19,872 bases of DNA from Candidatus Atribacteria bacterium (lineage in GTDB: Bacteria > Atribacterota > Atribacteria > Atribacterales > Atribacteraceae), in the NCBI GenBank assembly GCA_018056205.1, contig JAGPGC010000006.1, positions 1 to 19,872 of the forward strand, given 5' to 3'. This document shows, piece after piece, positions 7,572-15,428 of this stretch (position 1 is its first letter; the number at the start of each line of letters is the position of its first letter). Below the pieces are notes generated by a model. The model made no database searches and was not told the origin of the DNA. It saw only the letters and a program-made list of their open reading frames with translations. Made by a program: the position numbers and the translations under genes.

Positions 7572-8912
7572 ATGGCAAATTATTTCATAGTAGGGATGGG
7601 AAAAACCGGAGAAAGCACTGCTCGTTTTTTACTGGATCGTGGTGAGAAAGTATTCGGATATGACGATCAAAAGAAGCGGAGTGATTTACCATCGATCCTT
7701 CTCAACCATCCAGCTTTTTTCCCTCTCACTGCAAGTGATATTTTGAAGTTAGATTGGAGAAACATCCAGGAATGTATCGTGAGTCCAGGAATCTCTTCAA
7801 TTCATCCAGTCTTGGTTAGATGTGATCAGGAAAGAATTCCGGTGGTAAGTGAAGTGGAGTTAGCTTGTCGGATGCTACATTTTCCTCTTATAGGCATTAC
7901 TGGTTCTAACGGAAAGAGCACTACGGTAGCTCTGATTGGTCACATTTTGAACCGAGCTGGTTTTTCAGTATTTGTGGGAGGGAACTTCGGTACCCCTTTA
8001 ATTGAATCGGTATCCTCATCTAATTTCTATCAATGGGGAGTGGTGGAACTAAGCAGCTTTCAATTAGAGCGAGTGGTAAAAGCCAGGTTTCAAGTCGCAG
8101 GAATTTTGAATCTTGCACCCAACCATTTGGATAGGCATAATACTTTTAAAAATTATTTTTTCCAAAAAAGGAATATTTTTATCAATCAAAGAAAAGAGGA
8201 CTTAGCAATCGTCAATTTTTCCGATCCCAGCTGGCATACCCAGCTTTGTCAAATGATTCGAGGTAGTATAATTCCGGTCACTCGTTTTGGAAAATTACTA
8301 GAAGGTTTTTTTTGGGAAGGTCAGCAAATTATTGAAAAGTATGGCGAGAAGGAAAAAGTGATTGATTGCCAAAATTGGAAACTCCGGGGTGAGCATAATC
8401 GCGAAAATTTGTTATTTGCGACCGCCATATGTCGAATGGTTGGAGTTGGCATTGATCAGATTGAAGAATCTCTTTCAACCTTTCAAGGATTAAGTCATAG
8501 GATTCAGAAGATTGCTGACTTAAATGGTGTGGTATTTTATGATGATTCAAAATCGACTACCCCGACTTCTACCTGTGCTGCTTTAAACTCCCTGGATGGT
8601 CCTCTTATTTTATTGATGGGTGGGAAGGGGAAAATAAAGGATTTTTCAGAATTAACTCCTCACCTTTCACCGACTAAGGTAAAAACGGTTATCCTTTTTG
8701 GAGAAGACCGAGAGATTATTAAAACTTTTATACCTGACTCTATACCAACTTTTTTATTTACCAATCTGGAAGAAGCCTTTTCTAAGGTACGTTCTCTGGC
8801 GGTTCCTGGCGATTGCGTTCTCCTTTCTCCAGCTTGTACCAGTTGGGATCAGTATGCAAACTATCAAGAAAGGGGTGAACACTTTTTCCGATTAGTCTAT
8901 GGAAATCAATGA
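7572..8912 (+). CDS. murD: UDP-N-acetylmuramoyl-L-alanine--D-glutamate ligase MurD
   Basis: MurD attaches D-glutamate to UDP-MurNAc-L-Ala using ATP in the cytoplasm. The 446-residue protein is normal for the family. The N-terminal Rossmann-like domain begins with VGMGKTG (7-13) and contains SPGISS (71-76). The ATP site is G108-I-T-G-S-N-G-K-S-T-T118, followed by LSSFQLE (160-166) and the conserved LAPNHLDRH (181-189). The C-terminal domain has DDSKSTTPTST (324-334) and LLSPACTSWDQYANYQERG (417-435). The start ATG 7572 has only a weak ribosome binding site (AGGACGGG near 7551-7558). Its last 14 bases overlap ftsW. Confidence 0.96.
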   Translation: MANYFIVGMGKTGESTARFLLDRGEKVFGYDDQKKRSDLPSILLNHPAFFPLTASDILKLDWRNIQECIVSPGISSIHPVLVRCDQERIPVVSEVELACRMLHFPLIGITGSNGKSTTVALIGHILNRAGFSVFVGGNFGTPLIESVSSSNFYQWGVVELSSFQLERVVKARFQVAGILNLAPNHLDRHNTFKNYFFQKRNIFINQRKEDLAIVNFSDPSWHTQLCQMIRGSIIPVTRFGKLLEGFFWEGQQIIEKYGEKEKVIDCQNWKLRGEHNRENLLFATAICRMVGVGIDQIEESLSTFQGLSHRIQKIADLNGVVFYDDSKSTTPTSTCAALNSLDGPLILLMGGKGKIKDFSELTPHLSPTKVKTVILFGEDREIIKTFIPDSIPTFLFTNLEEAFSKVRSLAVPGDCVLLSPACTSWDQYANYQERGEHFFRLVYGNQ

Positions 8913-10077
8913 TGAAATATTGAATCAATGGACAGCTACTCATTCAAATGAAACCCATTTCCAACGCTGGTGGTGGGAAATTGATCCCTATCTTTTTTGG
9001 ACGACAGTTATCTTATTATGTCTTGGTTTAATAATGGTATTTAGCGCGAGCATGACTACCTCGCTCATATCTTATAGTGATCCCTATTACTTTTTTAAAA
9101 AACAGATACTTGGAGTGGGTGTATCGCTCTTTTTTTTCATTATAGCTTCATTTATTAAGCTTGATTTCGTCAGAAAAATGAGTTCGAAATTACTCCTTCT
9201 CTCGGTAATATTACTTACTATGGTTTTTTTCCCCCATATTGGAGGATTAGCCGGGGGATCATACCGATGGATTAATTTTGGTATCCTAAATTTTCAGCCC
9301 TCAGAATTAGCAAAATTAAGTTTAATCCTTTATATGGCTGATACTTTAGTAAGCCACCGTCATCGCGCTCAAGACTTTTGGTATGGAGTAGTTCCTTTTC
9401 TTTTAGTGGTTGGAGTTATGGGAGTTTTGGTTATTATGGAACCCGATCTTGGTACAACCATTTTTTTAGCTGCAATAACCTTCATTATGTTGTTTTTGGG
9501 AGGGCGCAAAATTGTTCACCTGCTCTATCCAATTTTTGTTGGGATTCCCATCCTCCTCTTTTTAATTTTCGCTAGTGGAAATCAATACTGGAAAGCACGG
9601 CTTGAAGCTTTCGTTGATCCTTGGAAAGAACCGTTGGGAAAGGGTTTTCAAATTATTCAATCTTTGATAGCTATTGGTTCAGGAGGTTTATTTGGTCGAG
9701 GTTTAGGGGAGAGTCGGCAAAAATTTTTCTATCTACCGGATCGGCATACTGATTTTATTTTTGCTATTATTGGTGAAGAGTTAGGTTTTATCGGGACGGT
9801 GAGTGTGGTTGTTTTATTTTATATTCTTTTGTGGCGAGGTTGGCAAATTGCGGTTCACGCTGCGGATGATTTTCAAGCCATGTTAGCCATGGGAATAATC
9901 ATAAGTATTCTTTTGCAAGCGATTATCAATTTATGTGCAGTACTAAATATCCTTCCGGTATCTGGCGTACCTTTGCCGTTAGTGAGTTACGGGAACTCAT
10001 CAATGTTGATTACCATGATCGAAATTGGTTTATTATTCAACATTGCCCGTCAATCCAAGGTGAATCATTTTGAATGA
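8899..10077 (+). CDS. ftsW: Septal peptidoglycan glycosyltransferase FtsW (SEDS family)
   Basis: FtsW is a polytopic SEDS protein that polymerises lipid II into glycan strands at the septum together with FtsI. It has 392 residues with about ten hydrophobic segments after a cytoplasmic N-terminus of about 30 residues. Family landmarks are VFSASM (47-52), DPYYFFKKQ (61-69), RWINFGILNFQPSELAKL (123-140), EPDLGTT (181-187), the catalytic-loop region LPDRHTDFIFAIIGEELGF (279-297), where D285 corresponds to the essential SEDS aspartate, and LPVSGVPLPLVSYGNSS (352-368). The last is usually YGGSS. Position between murD and murG supports FtsW over RodA. ATG 8899 is used, but no good ribosome binding site precedes it, and reinitiation after murD is likely. 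Confidence 0.94.
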   Translation: MEINDEILNQWTATHSNETHFQRWWWEIDPYLFWTTVILLCLGLIMVFSASMTTSLISYSDPYYFFKKQILGVGVSLFFFIIASFIKLDFVRKMSSKLLLLSVILLTMVFFPHIGGLAGGSYRWINFGILNFQPSELAKLSLILYMADTLVSHRHRAQDFWYGVVPFLLVVGVMGVLVIMEPDLGTTIFLAAITFIMLFLGGRKIVHLLYPIFVGIPILLFLIFASGNQYWKARLEAFVDPWKEPLGKGFQIIQSLIAIGSGGLFGRGLGESRQKFFYLPDRHTDFIFAIIGEELGFIGTVSVVVLFYILLWRGWQIAVHAADDFQAMLAMGIIISILLQAIINLCAVLNILPVSGVPLPLVSYGNSSMLITMIEIGLLFNIARQSKVNHFE

Positions 10078-11152
10078 AATATTTGTTGCGGCTGCAGGAA
10101 CCGGTGGTCATATATTTCCAGCTCTGAGTATTGCTCAACATATTTCTCGAGATTATCCAGTTCGTTTTATTGGAACTAAAAGAGGTATGGAAAAAAATTT
10201 GGTTACTGAAGCCGGTTTCCCCCTTTCCTTTATTCGCGCTCGAGGATGGAACCGAATCTCGGTTATAGATTTTTTTGGTGCTTTTGGTGATAATATTATA
10301 GGATTATTTCAAAGTTTATATCTTTTTATCAAGTATCGACCTCGAGCCGTCTTAGTTTTTGGCAGCTATGTATCTTTATTAGTAGCTTTTTGGGCGAAAA
10401 TATTTCGCATTCCGGTATTCGTTCAAGAGCAGAATATTTGTCCTGGTTTTGCCAACCGAATTATATCCCGTTGGTCGGAAAAAACTTTTGTTCCGGTGAT
10501 TGAGGCGGCTAAAAATTTTCGAGATTTAAGTAATATTGTTGTAATAGGCAACCCCTTGCGGGAAGAGGTTCTTGATTGGCAGGGAAGGGATGAAGAAGCC
10601 AAAAGAAAATTGGGTCTCGATTTCCAAAAAAAGACTCTGCTTATCATGGGAGGGAGTAGAGGTTCTAACCTGATTAACCAAGCGTTTTGGCAAGCATTAC
10701 CTTTCCTGGAAGATTTAAAATTTCAGGTTATACATATAACTGGTAGTGAGTCATTTCAAGAGGCTAAATCGATGGCAGTACTTTATCCTCATCCTTATTT
10801 AGTTTATGAGTTTTATCCCAACCCGGGAATTTTTTATGCAGCTGCTGACTTGGCAATAAGTCGTTCAGGTGCTAATGTTACCTATGAGTTGTTTTGTTTT
10901 GGTCTTCCCGCGGTTTTAATACCTTTTGGGAAAGCTACTGAAAGTCACCAATTGTACAATGCTCAATGGCTAAGGGAAAAACAGCCGGTCATCATTTTAG
11001 ATGAGGAAAATCTTCAACCAGTAAAATTAGCTCAGGCAATTCGAAACCTGTGGGAGCTTTCACCAGGAAAAAATAAAAAAAATGAAGACTTTCGATTTTC
11101 AGCAGTACGAATTGCTGGTATGATTGTCAAAGAGATCCGTAGGAGGAAATGA
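10070..11152 (+). CDS. murG: Lipid II synthase MurG (GT28 glycosyltransferase)
   Basis: MurG is the membrane-associated glycosyltransferase that adds GlcNAc from UDP-GlcNAc to lipid I to form lipid II. The 360-residue protein shows the N-terminal G-loop AAAGTGGHIFPAL (7-19), where H14 is the conserved catalytic-loop histidine, a second glycine-rich loop MGGSRGSNLINQ (193-204), and the UDP-GlcNAc binding region ISRSGANVTYEL (263-274) followed by IPFGKATESHQLYNA (284-298) with the conserved H-Q pair. The start is TTG 10070, supported by AAGGTGA at 10057-10063 and by homology beginning immediately. It overlaps ftsW by 8 bases and murC by 4. Confidence 0.96.
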   Translation: MNEIFVAAAGTGGHIFPALSIAQHISRDYPVRFIGTKRGMEKNLVTEAGFPLSFIRARGWNRISVIDFFGAFGDNIIGLFQSLYLFIKYRPRAVLVFGSYVSLLVAFWAKIFRIPVFVQEQNICPGFANRIISRWSEKTFVPVIEAAKNFRDLSNIVVIGNPLREEVLDWQGRDEEAKRKLGLDFQKKTLLIMGGSRGSNLINQAFWQALPFLEDLKFQVIHITGSESFQEAKSMAVLYPHPYLVYEFYPNPGIFYAAADLAISRSGANVTYELFCFGLPAVLIPFGKATESHQLYNAQWLREKQPVIILDEENLQPVKLAQAIRNLWELSPGKNKKNEDFRFSAVRIAGMIVKEIRRRK

Positions 11153-12576
11153 AATTGAACACTCATCTCGTCTCATTACCTAACGAACTTTTTTTTATTG
11201 GCATTGGTGGCACTGGAATGAGTGCTTTGGCGACCATCGCTTTTGAAATGGGGTATCGGGTTAGTGGTTCTGATATGTATCCAGGGGAGAACACCTATCG
11301 GCTCCAAGAAAAAGGTATCCCAGTTTTTATCGGCCATTCAAGAGAAAGGATTGAACATGCTTCAGCAGTAGTTATTTCTTCGGCAATTCCACCAGAAAAT
11401 GAAGAACTTCAAGAAGCACTACAACGGAATATACCAATAATTCACCGGGGTGAAATGTTAGCTTTTTTTCTAAATAAGAAAAAGGGCATAGCAATTGCTG
11501 GAACCCACGGTAAGACAACTACCACCTCGATGATTTCACTATTATTGGAAGTTGCCGGTTTGGACCCCACGGTGTTAGTAGGGGGGGAAGTTGAGGATAT
11601 TGGAGGGAATGCTCGTTACGGAAATGGGGAATATTTTGTATCTGAAGCTGATGAGAGTGATGGATCTTTTTTAAAACTTAACCCCTATTGTGGGGTTATC
11701 ACTAATATAGAGGATGACCATTTGGAATATTACGGCAATCAAGAAAATGAGCTGAAAGCATTTACTTCGTTTGCCAATGGGGTTAAAGATGGGGGATTTA
11801 TGGTTGCCTGTGGTGATCATCCCAATGTACAATTGATGCTCAACCAACCCTTAAGAACTAACCTGGTTTCCTATGGAATGATTAATAATAGGGTTGATGT
11901 TCGAGGATTACTGATTGAAGAAAGGGCCGAAGGTTCATTATTTAGAGTATTCTATCGTAATCAGGATTTAGGGTCTTTTATCTTGAATATTCCGGGAATT
12001 CATAATATAGTTAATTCCTTAGCTTGTATCGCCATTGGGGCAGAGCTGGGCATTGAGAAAAAAATAATTGCCAACGCCTTAGAAATGTTTAGAGGAGTGA
12101 AAAGGCGTTATGAACGGATTGGTTATATTGATGGGACTCTAATTGTTGATGATTATGCCCATCATCCAACTGAAATGGGAGTCGTTTTAAAAACGGCTTT
12201 GAACCGAACCTTAGGCAAAGTTATTGTGATTTTTCAACCTCATCGATATACACGAACCAAGCGTTTATACAAGGAAATGGCTGAAATATTAAAAAAAGCT
12301 CATCAGGTTATACTCTTTCCCATCTATTCAGCTGGAGAGAAGCCAATTGAAGGAATAACTTCGAGTCTTATTTATGATGAAATGAAAAAAGACGGTTATG
12401 ATGGCGTTCATATGGTCTTTACTATAGAAGAAGCCCTTCATATTGCCGAAAATATGATTGGTCCAGGCAATATACTTATCACCATGGGAGCCGGAGATGT
12501 ATGGAAGGTAGCAGAAATTATGTGCAGAAAAAATGGAAATCAATTGAGAGAGAATATCTCAGCTCTCCGGATCTGA
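11149..12576 (+). CDS. murC: UDP-N-acetylmuramate--L-alanine ligase MurC
   Basis: MurC is the first amino-acid ligase of the pathway: it joins L-alanine to UDP-MurNAc with ATP. The 475-residue protein has GIGGTGMSA (18-26) in the N-terminal UDP-binding domain, the P-loop GTHGKTTTT (118-126), SEADESDGSF (165-174), NIEDDHLEYYG (186-196), DDYAHHPTE (334-342), FQPHRYTRT (362-370) and MGAGDVW (446-452), all diagnostic of MurC. ATG 11149 overlaps the murG stop (ATGA), but AGGAGG at 11141-11146 is only 2 bases away. TTG 11155, 8 bases from it, may be the true start and would remove two residues. The 3' end overlaps murB by up to 76 bases. Confidence 0.96.
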   Translation: MKLNTHLVSLPNELFFIGIGGTGMSALATIAFEMGYRVSGSDMYPGENTYRLQEKGIPVFIGHSRERIEHASAVVISSAIPPENEELQEALQRNIPIIHRGEMLAFFLNKKKGIAIAGTHGKTTTTSMISLLLEVAGLDPTVLVGGEVEDIGGNARYGNGEYFVSEADESDGSFLKLNPYCGVITNIEDDHLEYYGNQENELKAFTSFANGVKDGGFMVACGDHPNVQLMLNQPLRTNLVSYGMINNRVDVRGLLIEERAEGSLFRVFYRNQDLGSFILNIPGIHNIVNSLACIAIGAELGIEKKIIANALEMFRGVKRRYERIGYIDGTLIVDDYAHHPTEMGVVLKTALNRTLGKVIVIFQPHRYTRTKRLYKEMAEILKKAHQVILFPIYSAGEKPIEGITSSLIYDEMKKDGYDGVHMVFTIEEALHIAENMIGPGNILITMGAGDVWKVAEIMCRKNGNQLRENISALRI

Positions 12577-13436
12577 TAATTACACCAGAAGCTGAAATGA
12601 AGTTCTATACCACCTGGAAAATTGGTGGTCGGGTTATAGCCTTAGTTGATATTCTAAAAAGTTTTATAATCCCCAATTTTTTTTTAAAAATGCAAGAACA
12701 GGGTTGTCCCTGGAGGATACTGGGAAGAGGATCAAACATTCTGGTTGGTGATAATGGTTTTCCTGGAGTGGTTGTTCGTTTGGTTGGAGAATATTCCGAG
12801 ATAAAATATCTCGGTAACCATTGTGTTGAAAGTGGAGCTGGCGTTGTAATTTCTCATTTAGTAAGCTATGCTCTTAGTCAAGGTTTGGGAGGATTTGAGT
12901 TTTTAATAGGTGTTCCAGGAACAGTAGGGGGAGCAGTTCGGATTAATGCTGGTTGTTTTGGCCAGGAAATAAGTAATTTAGTTCAGGAAATATTAATTAT
13001 GGATAAAAATGGTAAAATAGAGTGGTTGAAGCGGGATGATATCCATTTTTTTTATCGAGGCTCATCTTTAAAAAAAGAGCAGCTGACGATACTTAAAGTT
13101 GTTTTTCATGCTTTTTGTGAAAGACCGGGTAACATTAGAAATAATATTCGTAGATATAGCCTGCTCCGCAAAAAATTTCAACCGGTAGGTTGGCCATCAG
13201 CCGGCAGTGTTTTTAAAAATCCACCTAACGATTATGCCGCTCGGATCATTGAACAAATGGGATTTAAGGGTTTAAGATCCGGTTTTGCACAAGTATCAGA
13301 AAAACACTCAAATTTTATTATAAATCGAGGATCAGCAACCGCGCGTGATGTATTGGTGCTGATGAATTGGATTCGGAAAGAAGTTGAACGAGAAAAAAAT
13401 ATTTTTTTGGAAAATGAAATCGAGGTATGGCAATGA
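12501..13436 (+). CDS. murB: UDP-N-acetylenolpyruvoylglucosamine reductase MurB
   Basis: MurB is the FAD-dependent enzyme that reduces UDP-GlcNAc-enolpyruvate to UDP-MurNAc with NADPH. It has 311 residues from ATG 12501. Motifs are TTWKIGG (37-43), the FAD-binding GRGSNILVGDNGFPG (75-89), GVPGTVGGAVRINAGCFG (137-154), YRGSS (185-189), SAGSVFKNP (233-241) with Ser236 as the likely proton donor, and a C-terminal ENEIEVW containing the conserved acidic residue E306. The layout suits a type II MurB. The start is uncertain: GTG 12522 would shorten the protein by 7 residues. Either way it lies well inside murC, an unusually long overlap. It occupies the place that ddlB has in the E. coli cluster. 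Confidence 0.94.
   Translation: MEGSRNYVQKKWKSIEREYLSSPDLIITPEAEMKFYTTWKIGGRVIALVDILKSFIIPNFFLKMQEQGCPWRILGRGSNILVGDNGFPGVVVRLVGEYSEIKYLGNHCVESGAGVVISHLVSYALSQGLGGFEFLIGVPGTVGGAVRINAGCFGQEISNLVQEILIMDKNGKIEWLKRDDIHFFYRGSSLKKEQLTILKVVFHAFCERPGNIRNNIRRYSLLRKKFQPVGWPSAGSVFKNPPNDYAARIIEQMGFKGLRSGFAQVSEKHSNFIINRGSATARDVLVLMNWIRKEVEREKNIFLENEIEVWQ
13422..13426 (+). promoter_or_regulatory. ftsQ ribosome binding site
   Basis: GAGGT lies 6 bases before ATG 13433, which overlaps the murB stop as ATGA. This marks 13433 as the intended ftsQ start. The only start codon in the downstream frame, ATG 13522, has no such signal before it. Confidence 0.65.
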
Positions 13437-14148
13437 AATATAATAAGCCACAGTTTTTTTTGAAGCTCTTTTTTTTTATCTCGTACTAGGGGTTATTGCC
13501 TGGTTCATTTTTAGCCTCTTTATGAGAGGCAATCTGTTTGCGGTTAATCAGATTGAAGTGATCGGGAACCGAAGTTTATCAATAAAATATATCGAAAATG
13601 CCTCAGGTATCCAAATTGGACAAAGCATCTTTGGTTTGAGAAGCTGGGAAATTGAAAATAGGATCAAGCAAATTAATGATGTAAAAAGTGTAAAAGTACA
13701 AAAAGTTTTTCCTCATTTAATTCAAATTCAAATTGTTGAAAGAACTCCTTTAGCAAAAGTTGTAGTTGGAGATACCTGGTTTTATGTGGATGATCAAGGA
13801 GTGAGAGTAAATACTCCATCAGATAACCCCGACCAATTAATTTCTCTTTATATACCATCCCTCGAAAATGATTCGATCCCAGCAGCTTTAGAGGTCATTC
13901 GTGCTTGGTTGAGCGATTTCGAAACCCCTTTGAAAATGGTGAAATTGGTTCATGATAATCTGTTTATTTTACAACTTCAAAATGATATATTTATCAAGTG
14001 TGAGAGTGTGCAAAACCTGAAAGAGAAAATCCCAATTTTAAAACCCTTATTACGGGAAGTGCAGGTGAAAGCTCTTAAAGTAGTCGGTTTTGATCTCCGT
14101 ATGAAAAAAGATATTGTTCTTATCCAAGATGAGGAGGAAATTTTTTGA
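13433..14148 (+). CDS. ftsQ: Cell division protein FtsQ/DivIB, interrupted by a -1 frame change in its membrane helix
   Basis: FtsQ/DivIB is a bitopic divisome protein with a POTRA domain that links FtsL/DivIC to the division machinery. From ATG 13433 the frame reads MKYNKPQFFLKLFFFISY and stops at TAG 13487-13489. The rest of the protein lies in the next frame, open from 13447 to TGA 14146-14148. Moving to that frame in the T9 run (13469-13477) gives a continuous 238-residue protein, close to family length: short cytoplasmic tail, one membrane helix (about 8-30), POTRA domain from about 33 (LFAVNQIEVIGNRSLS) to 105 (IQIVERTP), and a beta domain. The downstream frame has no ATG, GTG or TTG before ATG 13522, which lacks a ribosome binding site and would lose the membrane helix. 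Programmed slippage, a real frameshift or a base-count error in the homopolymer would all explain it. TTGA couples it to ftsA. Confidence 0.85.
13454..13477 (+). other. Poly-T tracts (T8 and T9) at the ftsQ frame change
   Basis: Eight T (13454-13461) and nine T (13469-13477) are separated by GAAGCTC. In the frame of ATG 13433, the second run reads TTT TTT TTT ATC. A -1 shift on T-TTT-TTT, or one extra U added during transcription, restores the downstream ftsQ frame before the TAG at 13487. Long T runs are known sites of polymerase slippage and also of sequencing error. A comparable T9 run in murB (near 12677-12685) stays in frame as written. Confidence 0.6.
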
Positions 14149-15410
14149 AATTATTTAAATATATTGAGAAATCAAATCCAACTATTGCCGTGGTGGATGT
14201 TGGTACTAGTAAAGTTTGTACGTTAAATGGGAAAGTTCGATCCAATGGAATCGAAATATTGGGTATTGGTTTAAGTGCCTCATCGGGGATAAAAAAAGGA
14301 AAGGTTGTTGATGTGGAAAAGGCTTCTCATTCGATCAGAGAATCACTACTCAATGCTTTAAGTGTTGCCAAAGAACAACCGGATGTTTTATATACTGGTA
14401 TTGCAGGTGATTATGTCACTTCGAAGAATGCTGAAAACGAAATACTCCTTGGTAAAGTAAGCCGTGAAGTATATGAAAAGGATATTGAAAAGGTGGTCGA
14501 GGGAACGCGAGCTCAAATTGCCGGTGACGGTCAAGCCATCATCCATGTTATCCCCCAAGAGTTTTCCTTAGATGATCAACGAGGAATTGCCCATCCTCGC
14601 AAACTGGTTGGGACTCGTTTAAAAGTGAATGCCCATGTAGTAACTGCTGAAGAAAACCATCTCCATAATTTAATTGAATGTTTCCAAAGTGCAGGGTATG
14701 AAGTTCATCGAACGGTTTTTCAGCCTTATGCCTCAGCATTAGCCGTATTAACCACTGGTGAACAAGAAGCCGGAACGGTTTTAGCTGATATCGGTGGGGG
14801 AACGACTGATATTGCAGTGTTCTACAATGATTCAATCTATTATTCTAATATCATACCGGTTGGAGGAGAACTCATTACTTCTGATTTAACCATTGGGCTA
14901 CGGACCTCCCGCGATGAAGCAGAGAGGATAAAGCTTCAATATGGAAGTGTTTACAGTAAGTATGTACCTGATGATGAAGTGATTGAAGTGAAAGATATAA
15001 GTATGAAGTCTCTTCGAACGGTAAAAAGGAAATTTGCTTGTGAAATTATTGAAGCACGGGTTAAGGAAATAATTTTAATGTTAAAAAGAGAAATCCGAGC
15101 CTCGGGAATGGCACCGGTTTTACGGGGAGGAATTGTTTTCACCGGTGGGTCTTCTCTCTTAGGAGGTCTCAGTGAGTTTGCTTCTTCATTACTCAATATG
15201 CCAGTCCGGATTGGATTCCCCGAAAGCAAAAATTACTTAGGACAAGTTCAAGTGATATCCAGTCCAATCTTTTCAACTTCTTGTGGACTATTACAATTAG
15301 CTCTTTCCGAAGGCCAAGGGAAAAATTTAGATAGTCATTTTAATGAGGGATCTTCGGGAAAAATTCATGGGATGATTAATAAATTAAAAGATTTTTTTAT
15401 GATGGGATAA
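14145..15410 (+). CDS. ftsA: Cell division protein FtsA
   Basis: FtsA is an actin-like ATPase that polymerises, binds the FtsZ tail and attaches the Z-ring to the membrane. The 421-residue protein has the actin-fold nucleotide motifs: phosphate 1 DVGTSKV (18-24), phosphate 2 DIGGGTTDIAV (215-225) and adenosine GGSSLLGG (334-341). The SHS2/1C subdomain region includes HVIPQEFSLDDQRGI (134-148). The last residues, about 404-420 (KIHGMINKLKDFFMM), form the amphipathic helix that inserts in the membrane, after a flexible linker. The start is TTG 14145, supported by GAGGAGG at 14131-14137, and it overlaps the ftsQ stop by 4 bases. ftsZ follows after 18 bases. Confidence 0.97.
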   Translation: MKLFKYIEKSNPTIAVVDVGTSKVCTLNGKVRSNGIEILGIGLSASSGIKKGKVVDVEKASHSIRESLLNALSVAKEQPDVLYTGIAGDYVTSKNAENEILLGKVSREVYEKDIEKVVEGTRAQIAGDGQAIIHVIPQEFSLDDQRGIAHPRKLVGTRLKVNAHVVTAEENHLHNLIECFQSAGYEVHRTVFQPYASALAVLTTGEQEAGTVLADIGGGTTDIAVFYNDSIYYSNIIPVGGELITSDLTIGLRTSRDEAERIKLQYGSVYSKYVPDDEVIEVKDISMKSLRTVKRKFACEIIEARVKEIILMLKREIRASGMAPVLRGGIVFTGGSSLLGGLSEFASSLLNMPVRIGFPESKNYLGQVQVISSPIFSTSCGLLQLALSEGQGKNLDSHFNEGSSGKIHGMINKLKDFFMMG

Positions 15411-15428
15411 TTACTGGGGGTTACAGAG

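Noticed and set aside
13522..14148. ftsQ as a normal gene starting at ATG 13522
   Set aside because: There is no ribosome binding site, the membrane helix would be lost, and 85 bases would be left unexplained after murB, although the ATGA-coupled start and ribosome binding site at 13433 fit exactly.
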